A stretch of DNA of 64,000 bases from Pedobacter steynii (GTDB taxonomy: Bacteria; Bacteroidota; Bacteroidia; Sphingobacteriales; Sphingobacteriaceae). The notes below the pieces were generated by a model. That model saw only the letters and a program-made list of their open reading frames with translations, was not told the DNA's origin and searched no databases. The stretch spans positions 62,001 to 126,000 of the forward strand of contig NZ_FNGY01000007.1 of the NCBI RefSeq assembly GCF_900103665.1, written 5' to 3'. This document shows, in pieces, positions 35,582 through 43,565 of this stretch. Within the stretch, counting starts at the first letter, position 1. Every line of letters starts with the position of its first letter. A program made the position numbers and the translations under genes.

Positions 35582-35884
35582 TTAAATATCAGATTGGATA
35601 ATTTTACTTAATTCATCAAAAGCGATGTCATTACGCTTATAATAGGTCCACTGCCCTACCCTGGTAGAAGTGACCAGACCTGCGCGCTGGAGAATAGATA
35701 AGTACTCAGAAACGGTAGATTGGGTCAATCCTGCTTTTCTTTGAATCTCCCCTACACAGACGCCAAGTTCAAAGCCCGATACATGCGCCTGCTCCGGAAA
35801 GCTGGCTTCAGGGTCCTTTAACCATTGGAGAATCTCCAGTCTGGTCTTGTTGGAAAGTGCTTTAAATATTTCTAATTGTTTCAT
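35582..35884 (-). CDS. ArsR family winged-helix regulator
   Basis: A 100-residue repressor-type protein. The fold starts MKQLEIFKALSNKTRLEILQWLKDP and contains the recognition helix in IQRKAGLTQSTVSEYLSILQRAGLVTSTRVGQWTYYKR. One Cys is present (LGVCVGE), but the CxC metal motif typical of ArsR metal sensors is missing, so sensing may be thiol-based or non-metal. The start is placed at the ATG at 35884; the frame is open 60 codons further but that stretch covers the operator region. It probably represses its own operon through the two inverted repeats just upstream. Confidence 0.88.
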   Translation of the reverse strand: MKQLEIFKALSNKTRLEILQWLKDPEASFPEQAHVSGFELGVCVGEIQRKAGLTQSTVSEYLSILQRAGLVTSTRVGQWTYYKRNDIAFDELSKIIQSDI

Positions 35885-35895
35885 GACACAAAGAT

Positions 35896-35915
35896 ATATC
35901 GACTTTTTCCGATAT
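35896..35915. promoter_or_regulatory. Candidate ArsR operator 1
   Basis: Twenty-base inverted repeat ATATCGA, 6 bases, CCGATAT, beginning 12 bases upstream of the arsR-type start codon. One arm position is mismatched. It shares arm length, spacer and sequence with the site at 35952-35971. Confidence 0.65.
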
Positions 35916-35951
35916 TCCAATTTATCAGGAAGAGATGACGCTCCGATGATA

Positions 35952-35971
35952 ATATCGGAGATTCCCGATAT
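35952..35971. promoter_or_regulatory. Candidate ArsR operator 2
   Basis: Perfect inverted repeat ATATCGG, 6 bases, CCGATAT, 56 bases from the first site (start to start) and between the arsR-type gene and the divergent M28 peptidase gene. A further CCGAT half-site at 35943-35947 partly overlaps its flank. Confidence 0.68.
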
Positions 35972-36045
35972 ACCAATAAACATCTGAACGGATTGTCTTA
36001 TATTAGCCCGCAGAACCCATTTTAGAAATTTAATCAAGATATAAA

Positions 36046-37716
36046 ATGACCCATCCTTTCGCACATCCCCGGTATTTTCTTTCTGCGCTTGCCCTGATGT
36101 CCATCAGCCTCTGGACAAATGCACAGCATAAAACGCCAAAATCATTCGCTCCCGATTCCGGAGCCATAAAAAGTATCAATGAACACAGTTTCGCACAGCA
36201 CATCCGCGTTTTAGCTTCCGATGAGTTTAAAGGCCGTAAGCCTTTTACGATCGGGGAAACAAAAACCATCAATTACCTGAAAACGGAGTTTGAAAAATTA
36301 GGTTTAAAGCCAGGGAATGGTCAAAGCTTTTTCCAGGAAGTACCGATGGTGGATATTAAATCCAATCCTGAAGAGCAGCTCATCATCAAAGGAAAAAACG
36401 GATCCGTTACCGCCAGTTATCTGACCGGCTTTGTAGCAGGGACAAAACATGTCGCGCCGGAAGTCAGCATCACAAATTCTCCGCTGGTATTTGCAGGTTA
36501 TGGAATCGTAGCACCGGAATACCACTGGAATGATTATGCCGGACTGGATGTCAAAGGAAAAACAGTGGTCGTGATGATCAATGATCCGGGGCTTTCCGAT
36601 CCCGGCTTATTCAAAGGAAAAAACATGACTTATTACGGTCGCTGGACCTATAAATTTGAAGAGGCTGCCAGACAGGGCGCCACAGGAATATTGATCATTC
36701 ACGATGATATTCCTGCAGGATATCCCTGGTCTGTGGTAAGAAGCGGCTGGAACAAATCAAAATTACAACTGGAAGCGCCAGACCAGAATAAATCAAGGGC
36801 AACGGTAGAAGGATGGATCAGCCTTGACATTGCCAAACAGCTTTTTGCCCTGGCAGGTAAGGATGAAAGTCTGTTTAAAGAAGCCTTGAAACCCGGTTTT
36901 AAACCGGTGGACCTCGGCCTGACCACTTCCCTGAAAATCAAAACCACGATCAAAAGATCGGTATCCAATAACGTACTGGCCCTGATTCCCGGAACAAAAA
37001 GAGCAGACGAGGCATTGATCTATTCTGCACACTGGGATCATTTTGGCGTTGGCGAGGTCATCAAAGGGGATTCTGTATACCATGGCGCAGTAGACAATGC
37101 CACAGGAGTAGCGGCATTACTGGAACTGGCCAGCGCATTTAAAAACACAAAAGTAAAACCGGAAAGATCCGTATTGTTTATTTCCTTTACAGGAGAGGAA
37201 CAAGGCTTACTCGGCTCCGAATACTATGCAAAATATCCGGTATTCCCTGCGCAGAAATCTGTTGCCGACATCAACATGGACATGATGGGCCTTGCCGGAA
37301 AAACCAAAGACATAGTGGTTTATGGATACGGACAGTCTGAACTGGAAGATTATGCCGCTTCATCCGCCAAAAAACAAGGACGGATTATCGTTGCCGATCC
37401 CGTTCCTTCTTCCGGATTGTATTACCGTTCTGACCATTTCAATTTTGCAAAAGTAGGCATCCCTTCCCTCTTCACAGGTTCCGGGGTAGACAACGTAACG
37501 CATGGTAAAGCATGGGGTATGAAACAAGCTGAAGACTATATCAAAACAAGATATCACTCTCCGCAAGACAACTTTGATGAAAAAACATGGGACATGAGCG
37601 GCATGGTAGAAGATGTCCGGTTATTGTTCGACATGGGCTTCCGTTTAAGCACAGAAAAAGGCTTCCCGAAATGGAAAACCGGATCAGAGTTTAAAGCGAT
37701 CAGAGAGAAAAAATAA
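36046..37716 (+). CDS. M28 family metallopeptidase with PA domain
   Basis: A 556-residue exported aminopeptidase-type enzyme. A signal peptide is followed by a protease-associated (PA) insert at about 145-235 (PLVFAGYGIVAPEYHWNDYAGLDVKGKTVV) inside the M28 catalytic domain. Dizinc ligands are seen in SAHWDHFG (His), GAVDNATGVAALLELA (Asp), FTGEEQGLLGS (catalytic and ligand Glu), NMDMMG (Asp) and near the C-terminal YHSPQDN (His). It would cleave N-terminal amino acids from peptides in the periplasm or outside the cell. It is divergent from the arsR-type gene, whose operator 2 lies 75 bases upstream. Confidence 0.92.
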   Translation: MTHPFAHPRYFLSALALMSISLWTNAQHKTPKSFAPDSGAIKSINEHSFAQHIRVLASDEFKGRKPFTIGETKTINYLKTEFEKLGLKPGNGQSFFQEVPMVDIKSNPEEQLIIKGKNGSVTASYLTGFVAGTKHVAPEVSITNSPLVFAGYGIVAPEYHWNDYAGLDVKGKTVVVMINDPGLSDPGLFKGKNMTYYGRWTYKFEEAARQGATGILIIHDDIPAGYPWSVVRSGWNKSKLQLEAPDQNKSRATVEGWISLDIAKQLFALAGKDESLFKEALKPGFKPVDLGLTTSLKIKTTIKRSVSNNVLALIPGTKRADEALIYSAHWDHFGVGEVIKGDSVYHGAVDNATGVAALLELASAFKNTKVKPERSVLFISFTGEEQGLLGSEYYAKYPVFPAQKSVADINMDMMGLAGKTKDIVVYGYGQSELEDYAASSAKKQGRIIVADPVPSSGLYYRSDHFNFAKVGIPSLFTGSGVDNVTHGKAWGMKQAEDYIKTRYHSPQDNFDEKTWDMSGMVEDVRLLFDMGFRLSTEKGFPKWKTGSEFKAIREKK

Positions 37717-38255
37717 AAAACGCTGATTATCAATTCGATTAAATCAGCCTGTACCATCCCAAAATATAAAAAGATATTCCTATGAAAACTTCGCCATCGC
37801 TCAGGATAGCAGTTTTCATAGGCAGCTAACTGACAGAGGAGTAAATGATGTCAATCTGTTCATCGATGACAATACTTTTCTTTGCGAATTCATCTCCAAA
37901 AGATACAGCACCACAGAACCTACATTACGTAACTTGATCAAAAAGAATCGGATCAGGAAAAAATCCGATGGTAGCTAATGCTGCAAAGCGCAGTTTCAGG
38001 AACGCTATCATCGCTCATAAATGCTACTGAAAAGGAATCTTTCAGCTCCTGATCTGGAATTATGGGTAGAAATGTATGCTCAGCTATGCTCATTATTTAA
38101 CAAAGTTACTGATTATCCCGACTGAAAATGCAGTAACATAAACACCTGTACCATAATCCCTAACAATCATTTAATACAGCATTAAAGCTAAGGTATTCTT
38201 CAAAATCTAACTTGCTGTTAATTCATAAAAACCATTGCGACCTCAATCATTAAAA
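37717..38255. other. Gene-poor 539-base region with inverted repeats and a start-less open frame
   Basis: A 7-bp inverted repeat at 37722-37748 (GCTGATT / AATCAGC) follows the peptidase stop; with no T-run it is a weak terminator candidate. A perfect 12-bp inverted repeat CCTATGAAAACT / AGTTTTCATAGG with a 20-base loop lies at 37779-37822. An open plus-strand frame of 83 codons (37727-37978) has no ATG, GTG or early TTG start and ends in a basic, helical stretch, so it could be a decayed gene end; the match to any family is not evident. The rest shows no feature. Confidence 0.35.
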
Positions 38256-39893
38256 ATGAAAATAGCAGAAAACAAACTGTATTTAATCCTGATTATACTC
38301 GTTGTTATCGCCAGCGCGACTGCCCTTTTTGGTGATTTAATGGAGCCGGATGGCGCCCTGTATGCCGCGATTGCCAAAACCATGGTCTTAAAAAACGACT
38401 GGATCAACCTGTATCTGCATGATGCAGATTGGCTGGATAAGCCACACCTGACTTTCTGGCTCGCAGCGGCATCTTACAAAGTTTTCGGGATTTCTGCGTT
38501 CGCCTACAAACTTCCTTCATTTCTTGCCGGTTTATTGGGTTGCTGGTACTTATACCTGTTTACAAAAGCGATCTATGAGGAGAAAACCGCATTAATCAGC
38601 GTACTGATCTTTAGCACCGCGCTCCACCTGATTATTTCCAGCTTTGATGTACGGGCAGAAACTTACATCACGGCCTTTGTGATCGCCAGCATTTACCACT
38701 ATTATAAGGCGCATCAGCAGGGCTTCCGGCATATTGTTGCCGGTTCTTTTTTTGCCGCCTGTGCGATCATGATCAAAGGTATTTTTGTGTTGATCCCGGT
38801 TTTCGCCGGATTCCTCATCTACTGGGCGGTGAGCAAACAATATAAGGAAATCCTAAAACCAAAATGGTGGATCGCACTGGTCTTGATTTTAATATTTATC
38901 AGTCCGGAGCTCTATGCTTTATATGTACAATTTGACCTGCATCCTGAAAAAATAGTATTCGGACAGCAGGGCGTTTCCGGACTCCGGTTTTTCTTTTGGG
39001 ACAGTCAGTTCGGACGCTTTTTCAACAGCGGCCCGATCAAAGGAAAGGGCGATGTTTCTTTCTTTTTCCATACCACCTTATGGGCATTCCTCCCCTGGTC
39101 GGTCCTGTTTTACACTGCCATTGCGCAATTGGTGAAAAAGAAAAACAGGGATAAGATCCCTATGGAAGGCATCATTATTTGGGCAAGTGCATTGGTTTCC
39201 TTTCTCATTTTCTCTCTTTCCAAATTCCAGCTGCCACACTATATTCTGCTCATTTTCCCACAATTTTCGATCCTTACCGCAGCTTACCTCTGCCGCCTTG
39301 AGGCAAAAGGAATAAAAGTGTTTTTTAAGATTCAGAATGTTCTTTTCCTGCTCATTACAGTGCTCCTTTCTTCATTAGCACTGCTATTTCATGTTCCTTC
39401 TCCATTTCTCTGCATCGGGAGCTTACTGTTCCTTCTGATCCTCGCCTTTGTATTGTTTAAAGGCACCTCCGTACAGACCATCATGGCAAGAAGCACTTTG
39501 CTTTCCATTTCTTTGATGGGATTTCTTTATCTATTCTTTTATCCTGCCCTTCTGGAATACCAGGCAGGGATGAAGGCAGGGAAATGGTTGCAGGAACAAC
39601 ATCCCGGAACACAGGCAAAGGTCCTGATGTCTTCCTCTGATGCTTTTGATTTTTATGCGCCCGGAGAAGTCGGATACCTCTATAGTTATGAAGCGCTGGA
39701 AAAAGAAAAAAGTAACAAAGGCATGGTTGTGTATGTTCCGGAAGCAGAATTTTCTGTCCTGAAAACCATGTACCATGCCCAAATTCTAAAAAGCTTTGAC
39801 TATTTCCACATCACGAGGCTAAAGGGAAAATTTCTGAATTACCAGACCCGAAGCCAGGTTTTGGAGCGGTTTTACCTCGTTAAAATCCAATAA
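38256..39893 (+). CDS. Glycosyltransferase family 39-like membrane protein (ArnT type)
   Basis: A 545-residue membrane protein. The first loop reads FGDLMEPDGALYAAIAKTM with the acidic catalytic residues in EPD, followed by DWLDKPHLTFWLAAASYKVFG, which is the classical ArnT/GT39 pattern. About twelve hydrophobic helices follow, then a soluble C-terminal domain. It should use a polyprenyl-phosphate sugar to modify a lipid or glycan in the envelope. The start is the ATG at 38256; a TTG seven codons upstream is less likely. It is 256 bases from the channel cassette, so probably a separate unit. Confidence 0.9.
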   Translation: MKIAENKLYLILIILVVIASATALFGDLMEPDGALYAAIAKTMVLKNDWINLYLHDADWLDKPHLTFWLAAASYKVFGISAFAYKLPSFLAGLLGCWYLYLFTKAIYEEKTALISVLIFSTALHLIISSFDVRAETYITAFVIASIYHYYKAHQQGFRHIVAGSFFAACAIMIKGIFVLIPVFAGFLIYWAVSKQYKEILKPKWWIALVLILIFISPELYALYVQFDLHPEKIVFGQQGVSGLRFFFWDSQFGRFFNSGPIKGKGDVSFFFHTTLWAFLPWSVLFYTAIAQLVKKKNRDKIPMEGIIIWASALVSFLIFSLSKFQLPHYILLIFPQFSILTAAYLCRLEAKGIKVFFKIQNVLFLLITVLLSSLALLFHVPSPFLCIGSLLFLLILAFVLFKGTSVQTIMARSTLLSISLMGFLYLFFYPALLEYQAGMKAGKWLQEQHPGTQAKVLMSSSDAFDFYAPGEVGYLYSYEALEKEKSNKGMVVYVPEAEFSVLKTMYHAQILKSFDYFHITRLKGKFLNYQTRSQVLERFYLVKIQ

Positions 39894-40149
39894 AGAAATC
39901 AGCACATTCGATTGGCGCATTTGCGTTCTGATTCCGCAATCGTCTATCATGGTAATCTGCGTAAATTTCATTCGTCAAAGATAGCCGGTTAATGTTCCGG
40001 CATTCCCGGAAAAGGGCAATTTGACAATCCAAAAACAACTTGGTTTAATTTTTGATAAAACTTAAGTGCCGAACAAATACCTCCAAAAACCACCAGACCG
40101 GAATGAGAAAAACAACTGCCTGCAAATCAGCAAAACAACACCTTTAGAG
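39894..40149. other. Intergenic region upstream of the channel cassette
   Basis: The 256-base gap holds no clear promoter match, repeat or RNA. The upstream end of the channel frame extends to a GTG at 40066 but encodes a charged, low-complexity stretch without channel character, so I count it as noncoding or leader. Confidence 0.4.
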
Positions 40150-40824
40150 ATGAACAGCATCCTTTCGTTCATCCAGAAACACAAATATGAGTTTCTGCTC
40201 TTCGCATTGGTTCAACACCTGTTTATTGGGATTTTTATCACAGATCTTCCCAGCTATACACAGGTCATCTGGCCCATTAACATGATCATCCTCGGCCTTG
40301 CCAGTATAGGCCTTTTCTTTGAAAAGGGAAAGCTAAAAAACAGAGTCAGGAACGTCTTATTGGTGATGGTCGTTTTATTGCCCGTTTTCCTTCCCCTCTT
40401 TGGAAAAAATGAAGGTTATATGTTTGCCTTAAACCTTATCTTTTCAGGGTTCTTCATTTTCATTTTTTGGGAAATCCTGAAATTCCTGCTCCGGCCAAGT
40501 TATATCAATGCCGACGTGATCTCGGCATCAGCATGTGGTTATATGTTACTGATAGAAATCAATACTTTCCTTTTTCAGCTCTGCTCCTACGGACATCCGG
40601 ATTCTTTTAAAGGATTGAATACCGCAGATCCTGCCAGCACCTATATGGATTTCGTCTATTTCTGCAGCATTACCATCACGAGTATCGGCTTTGGAGACAT
40701 TACGCCCAATACCCACCATACCAAACTCATCACTTCCCTATTCGGCATCATCGGACAGTTTTATACCGTTGTGCTGGTAGGGATCATCATTAGTAAATTC
40801 AGTTCAAAACCAGCTCAATCCTAA
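40150..40824 (+). CDS. Two-pore-helix-type potassium channel protein (Ion_trans_2)
   Basis: A 224-residue membrane protein with hydrophobic helices at about 15-30, 40-58, 68-84 and 92-112, then a pore unit near the C-terminus. The pore has a helix at about 126-145, the selectivity-filter-like SITITSIGFGDITP (S178-I-G-F-G-D183) and a final helix at about 192-215. The Thr of the canonical TVGYG filter is replaced by Ser here, still compatible with K+ selectivity. There is no ligand-gating domain (no RCK or cyclic-nucleotide domain). It is the first gene of a tight cassette; the bestrophin gene starts three bases after its stop. Confidence 0.8.
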   Translation: MNSILSFIQKHKYEFLLFALVQHLFIGIFITDLPSYTQVIWPINMIILGLASIGLFFEKGKLKNRVRNVLLVMVVLLPVFLPLFGKNEGYMFALNLIFSGFFIFIFWEILKFLLRPSYINADVISASACGYMLLIEINTFLFQLCSYGHPDSFKGLNTADPASTYMDFVYFCSITITSIGFGDITPNTHHTKLITSLFGIIGQFYTVVLVGIIISKFSSKPAQS

Positions 40825-40827
40825 ATT

Positions 40828-41838
40828 ATGCACATCGGCAGATCCTATCAATTGAAAGAATTCCTTGTATGGACAAGAAGAATCATTTACTGGGTCCTTG
40901 TGATCGGCGCGGCCCCGACACTTTTATATCAGGGCCTGGGGCTAAAATGGCTGGCCATCCCATGGACGGTAGTCGCACTTCTGGGTACCGCCACCGCCTT
41001 TATTGTAGGTTTTAAAAATACGCAGACCTATAACCGAACCTGGGAAGCGCGGCAAATCTGGGGTTCCATCCTCAACAGCAGCAGAACCTGGGGAACCATG
41101 AGCCGCGACTTTCTAAGGAAAAACCCGCAAAAGACGCAAGAACTGGTTTACCGGCATTTTGCCTGGCTTACCGCCTTACGTTACCAAATGAGGGAACCCA
41201 GAGCCTGGGAAAACAGCAGCAACAGGTCTAATGAAGAGTATAAGAAATTCTATACCATTCCGGAAAGAGAAAGTAGCCTGGAAACAGAACTGGCCAAATA
41301 TATTCCTGCCGAAGAACTGACCTATATCCTCAGTACAAAAAACAGGGCAGTTCATCTGATGAGCCTGCAATCAAAAACGCTGGGCGATTTATTTGAACAG
41401 AAAGAACTGGACAGTTACCAGTTTGTAGAGATGGAACGGATTGTGAAAGACTTTTATGACCATCAGGGCAAAAGCGAAAGAATTAAGAACTTCCCCTATC
41501 CGCGTCAGTTTGCTACCATAAACGGTTTTTTCATCAAACTGTTTTGCTTCCTGTTGCCCTTTGGTTTACTGAAAGAATTTGATAAGCTGAATGAAAGCGT
41601 GGAAGGCATCATGAAAGGAAATATGGTCTGGATGGTGATTCCTTTCAGTGTCCTGATTTCCTGGGTGTATACCTCACTGGAAGTTGTAGGAGAAAGTACA
41701 GAGAACCCTTTTGAAGGAAGTGCCAATGATGTCCCTATTTCCCAGATGAGCAGAACGATAGAAATAGACCTGAGAGAAATGCTTGGAGAAACAGACTTAC
41801 CTCCTGCCCTTCAGCCTAAAAACAACATCATCTTATAA
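40828..41838 (+). CDS. Bestrophin family anion channel
   Basis: A 336-residue bestrophin-like membrane protein. The family signature is clear in FKNTQTYNRTWEARQIWGSILNSSRTW (about residues 62-90), with helices near the N-terminus and a second pair around FFIKLFCFLLPFGLL and MVWMVIPFSVLISWVYTSLEVVGESTENPFEG; the ENPFEG end motif is typical. Bestrophins form pentameric channels, some of which pass chloride or bicarbonate. It sits between a K+ channel gene (3-base gap) and an LCIB-type carbonic anhydrase gene (32-base gap), which points to bicarbonate as a possible substrate. Confidence 0.9.
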   Translation: MHIGRSYQLKEFLVWTRRIIYWVLVIGAAPTLLYQGLGLKWLAIPWTVVALLGTATAFIVGFKNTQTYNRTWEARQIWGSILNSSRTWGTMSRDFLRKNPQKTQELVYRHFAWLTALRYQMREPRAWENSSNRSNEEYKKFYTIPERESSLETELAKYIPAEELTYILSTKNRAVHLMSLQSKTLGDLFEQKELDSYQFVEMERIVKDFYDHQGKSERIKNFPYPRQFATINGFFIKLFCFLLPFGLLKEFDKLNESVEGIMKGNMVWMVIPFSVLISWVYTSLEVVGESTENPFEGSANDVPISQMSRTIEIDLREMLGETDLPPALQPKNNIIL

Positions 41839-41870
41839 ACCGACATCTGCCTTAAAAACAAGATATTCTT

Positions 41871-42617
41871 ATGAAAAAAAGAGAAAAACTAGCCCTGATC
41901 CGTGCGCATTATCCCAATGCAATCACCACCATCGACAGCGTTAACCGCCTGATTGACTTCGTGGAAGAACACCTCGACCTGGAACCTTCCCAGATTATGC
42001 TGGCAGACAGCATTTGCAGCGATGATGTCAACAGCATTCAATACCCGGTTAGGGCAAGCGAATTCCTGGGTCCTTTTAAAATGGGTGGCCTGGATGGTTT
42101 CCCCTTTACCGGGCTTACCGGAATGGGCGCTTTTGCCAGTCATGTTCCGGATGAAGGTGCCGTTTTTGTATATTATGGCCCACATATCGGCATTTCAAAA
42201 GAGGGCGTTATCGGAGAAATCCACCGCTACGGACAGCACAACAGCACCGGTTGTTGTGGCGCAGCAAAAGGCGCACTAAATAAGCTGATGAATGATGCCA
42301 TCATTCCGGGAAACCTGAACGATCTGGATTACCAGATGAACACCATAGAGCAAATCCTGTTCAAAGAAAAGGCAAGAATCATCGCAGCAACACATCCTTT
42401 AAAGGAAGCAACAGAGGTCATTTATGAAGCCATCGATGAAAGAATCAACCTCCTGGTCAGTCAGACGAAATACACTTGTAAATACGTCATTTTACTGGGC
42501 ACAATCCACATCAACAGCGATACCGACATCGGCTCTTTTACCTCTGCTAAACGCTTTGAGCTCATTGATCTTGCAACAAATGAGCGACAAAACCTGATGA
42601 AAGAATTTTTGAAATAA
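41871..42617 (+). CDS. LCIB-type (beta-like, theta-class) carbonic anhydrase family protein
   Basis: A 248-residue soluble protein that resembles the limiting-CO2-inducible B/C family of algae, a branch with a beta-carbonic-anhydrase-like fold. Family segments are MLADSICSDDVNSIQYP, KMGGLDGFPFTGLTGMGAFASHVPDEGAVFVYYGPHIGIS and HNSTGCCGAAKGAL. Candidate zinc ligands are C49, H105 and C128 or C129, and D51 is in the position of the Asp of the CxDxR dyad. The Arg of that dyad is not at the expected position (Val53 there), so activity has to be tested. No signal peptide is present, so it acts in the cytoplasm. It is the third gene of the channel cassette. Confidence 0.82.
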   Translation: MKKREKLALIRAHYPNAITTIDSVNRLIDFVEEHLDLEPSQIMLADSICSDDVNSIQYPVRASEFLGPFKMGGLDGFPFTGLTGMGAFASHVPDEGAVFVYYGPHIGISKEGVIGEIHRYGQHNSTGCCGAAKGALNKLMNDAIIPGNLNDLDYQMNTIEQILFKEKARIIAATHPLKEATEVIYEAIDERINLLVSQTKYTCKYVILLGTIHINSDTDIGSFTSAKRFELIDLATNERQNLMKEFLK

Positions 42618-42671
42618 AACAGTGCTCAATAATTGTATATTAGCCTTAAATATTAAGCTAAATTATCAACT

Positions 42672-43451
42672 ATGAACCTAAATAGTGCAATACTAACTAC
42701 ATCTTTACTCCTGGCAACAGCGGGCTTCGCAAATGCGCAGGAAAATGCAAAACATGAGGACACGGAATTTTATACTCCTGTACCGGTAGTCGTTGCTCCG
42801 GCAAAAACAACAGGCAATGCGCCATCAGATGCCATCATCCTTTTTGATGGTAAAAATCTGGACCAATGGGTGATGACCGACGACAGGTCGCAACCTGCAA
42901 AATGGAAAGTGGGCAAAGGAGAATTTACCGTTGATAAAAAAACAGGAAATATTGAGACTAAACAGTCTTTTAACAATTACCAACTGCACCTGGAATGGAA
43001 AGTTCCGGCGAATATTACCGGCGAAGGACAGGCACGTGGCAATAGTGGGCTCTTCCTCGCTTCCATCGGAAAAGGAGACTTAGGCTATGAATTGCAAATC
43101 CTGGATGCCTACAACAATAAAACCTATACCAACGGGATGGCCGGAAGTATTTATAAACAAACCACACCTCTGTTTAATCCTGCCAGAAAACCTGGAGAAT
43201 GGCAAACATATGATGTGATCTGGACTGCGCCCCTATTTAATACCGATGGTTCTTTAAAAAGTCCGGCTAAAGTGACCGTAATTTTCAATGGTGTAGTCGT
43301 ACAGAATAATTTTGAATTGAAAGGCCCTACGCAATATGTGGGCTTACCTTCGTACAAACAAGCGCATGGTCCTTCGCCTATTAAACTGCAAAGTCATGGC
43401 GACAAAAGTGAGCCGCTAAGTTTCCGGAACATATGGATCAGGGAACTTTAA
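42672..43451 (+). CDS. Exported DUF1080 (3-keto-disaccharide hydrolase-like) protein
   Basis: A 259-residue exported protein with a concanavalin/LamG-like beta-sandwich. A signal peptide (about 1-22) precedes the DUF1080 domain: ILFDGKNLDQWVMTDD, WKVPANITGEGQARGNSGLFLASIG, YELQILDAYNNKTYTNGMAGSIYKQ, and ending PIKLQSHGDKSEPLSFRNIWIREL. Family members hydrolyse 3-keto-glycosides in some cases. It follows the carbonic anhydrase gene by 54 bases but is probably a separate function. A strong terminator follows. Confidence 0.88.
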   Translation: MNLNSAILTTSLLLATAGFANAQENAKHEDTEFYTPVPVVVAPAKTTGNAPSDAIILFDGKNLDQWVMTDDRSQPAKWKVGKGEFTVDKKTGNIETKQSFNNYQLHLEWKVPANITGEGQARGNSGLFLASIGKGDLGYELQILDAYNNKTYTNGMAGSIYKQTTPLFNPARKPGEWQTYDVIWTAPLFNTDGSLKSPAKVTVIFNGVVVQNNFELKGPTQYVGLPSYKQAHGPSPIKLQSHGDKSEPLSFRNIWIREL

Positions 43452-43475
43452 AATAAATAATAATCTTTAAAAAAT

Positions 43476-43510
43476 AAAAACGGCAGGCTCAGCATGAACC
43501 TGCCGTTTTT
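43476..43510 (+). terminator. Rho-independent terminator of the DUF1080 gene
   Basis: Stem CGGCAGG / CCTGCCG flanked by A5 and T5 with an 11-base loop, 25 bases after the stop codon. Confidence 0.9.
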
Positions 43511-43531
43511 ATTTTGAATAAATCTAAATAA
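43509..43531. promoter_or_regulatory. Candidate repressor operator 1 (TTATTTTGA-N5-TCTAAATAA)
   Basis: A 23-base inverted repeat with 9-base arms (8 of 9 complementary) around a 5-base spacer. It overlaps the -33 element and spacer of the sigma factor promoter at 43513-43542, so a bound protein would block transcription. The same architecture recurs at 45318-45340 in the same operon. Its layout fits an iron-type (Fur) repressor, which is inferred from the operon content only. Confidence 0.62.
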
Positions 43532-43542
43532 CACTACCTTTG
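43513..43542 (+). promoter_or_regulatory. Bacteroidota-type promoter of the iron-uptake operon
   Basis: TTTG at 43513-43516, an 18-base spacer and TACCTTTG at 43535-43542 match the TTTG/TAnnTTTG pattern exactly. Transcription would start near 43549, giving a leader of about 17 bases before the TTG start codon at 43566. Confidence 0.7.
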
Positions 43543-43565
43543 GGACGAATTATAGAAACAGGGGA

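Noticed and set aside
35885..36064. N-terminal 60-codon extension of the ArsR-type regulator
   Set aside because: The extension covers the two operator-like repeats and the divergent peptidase start, and the protein fold begins naturally at the ATG at 35884.
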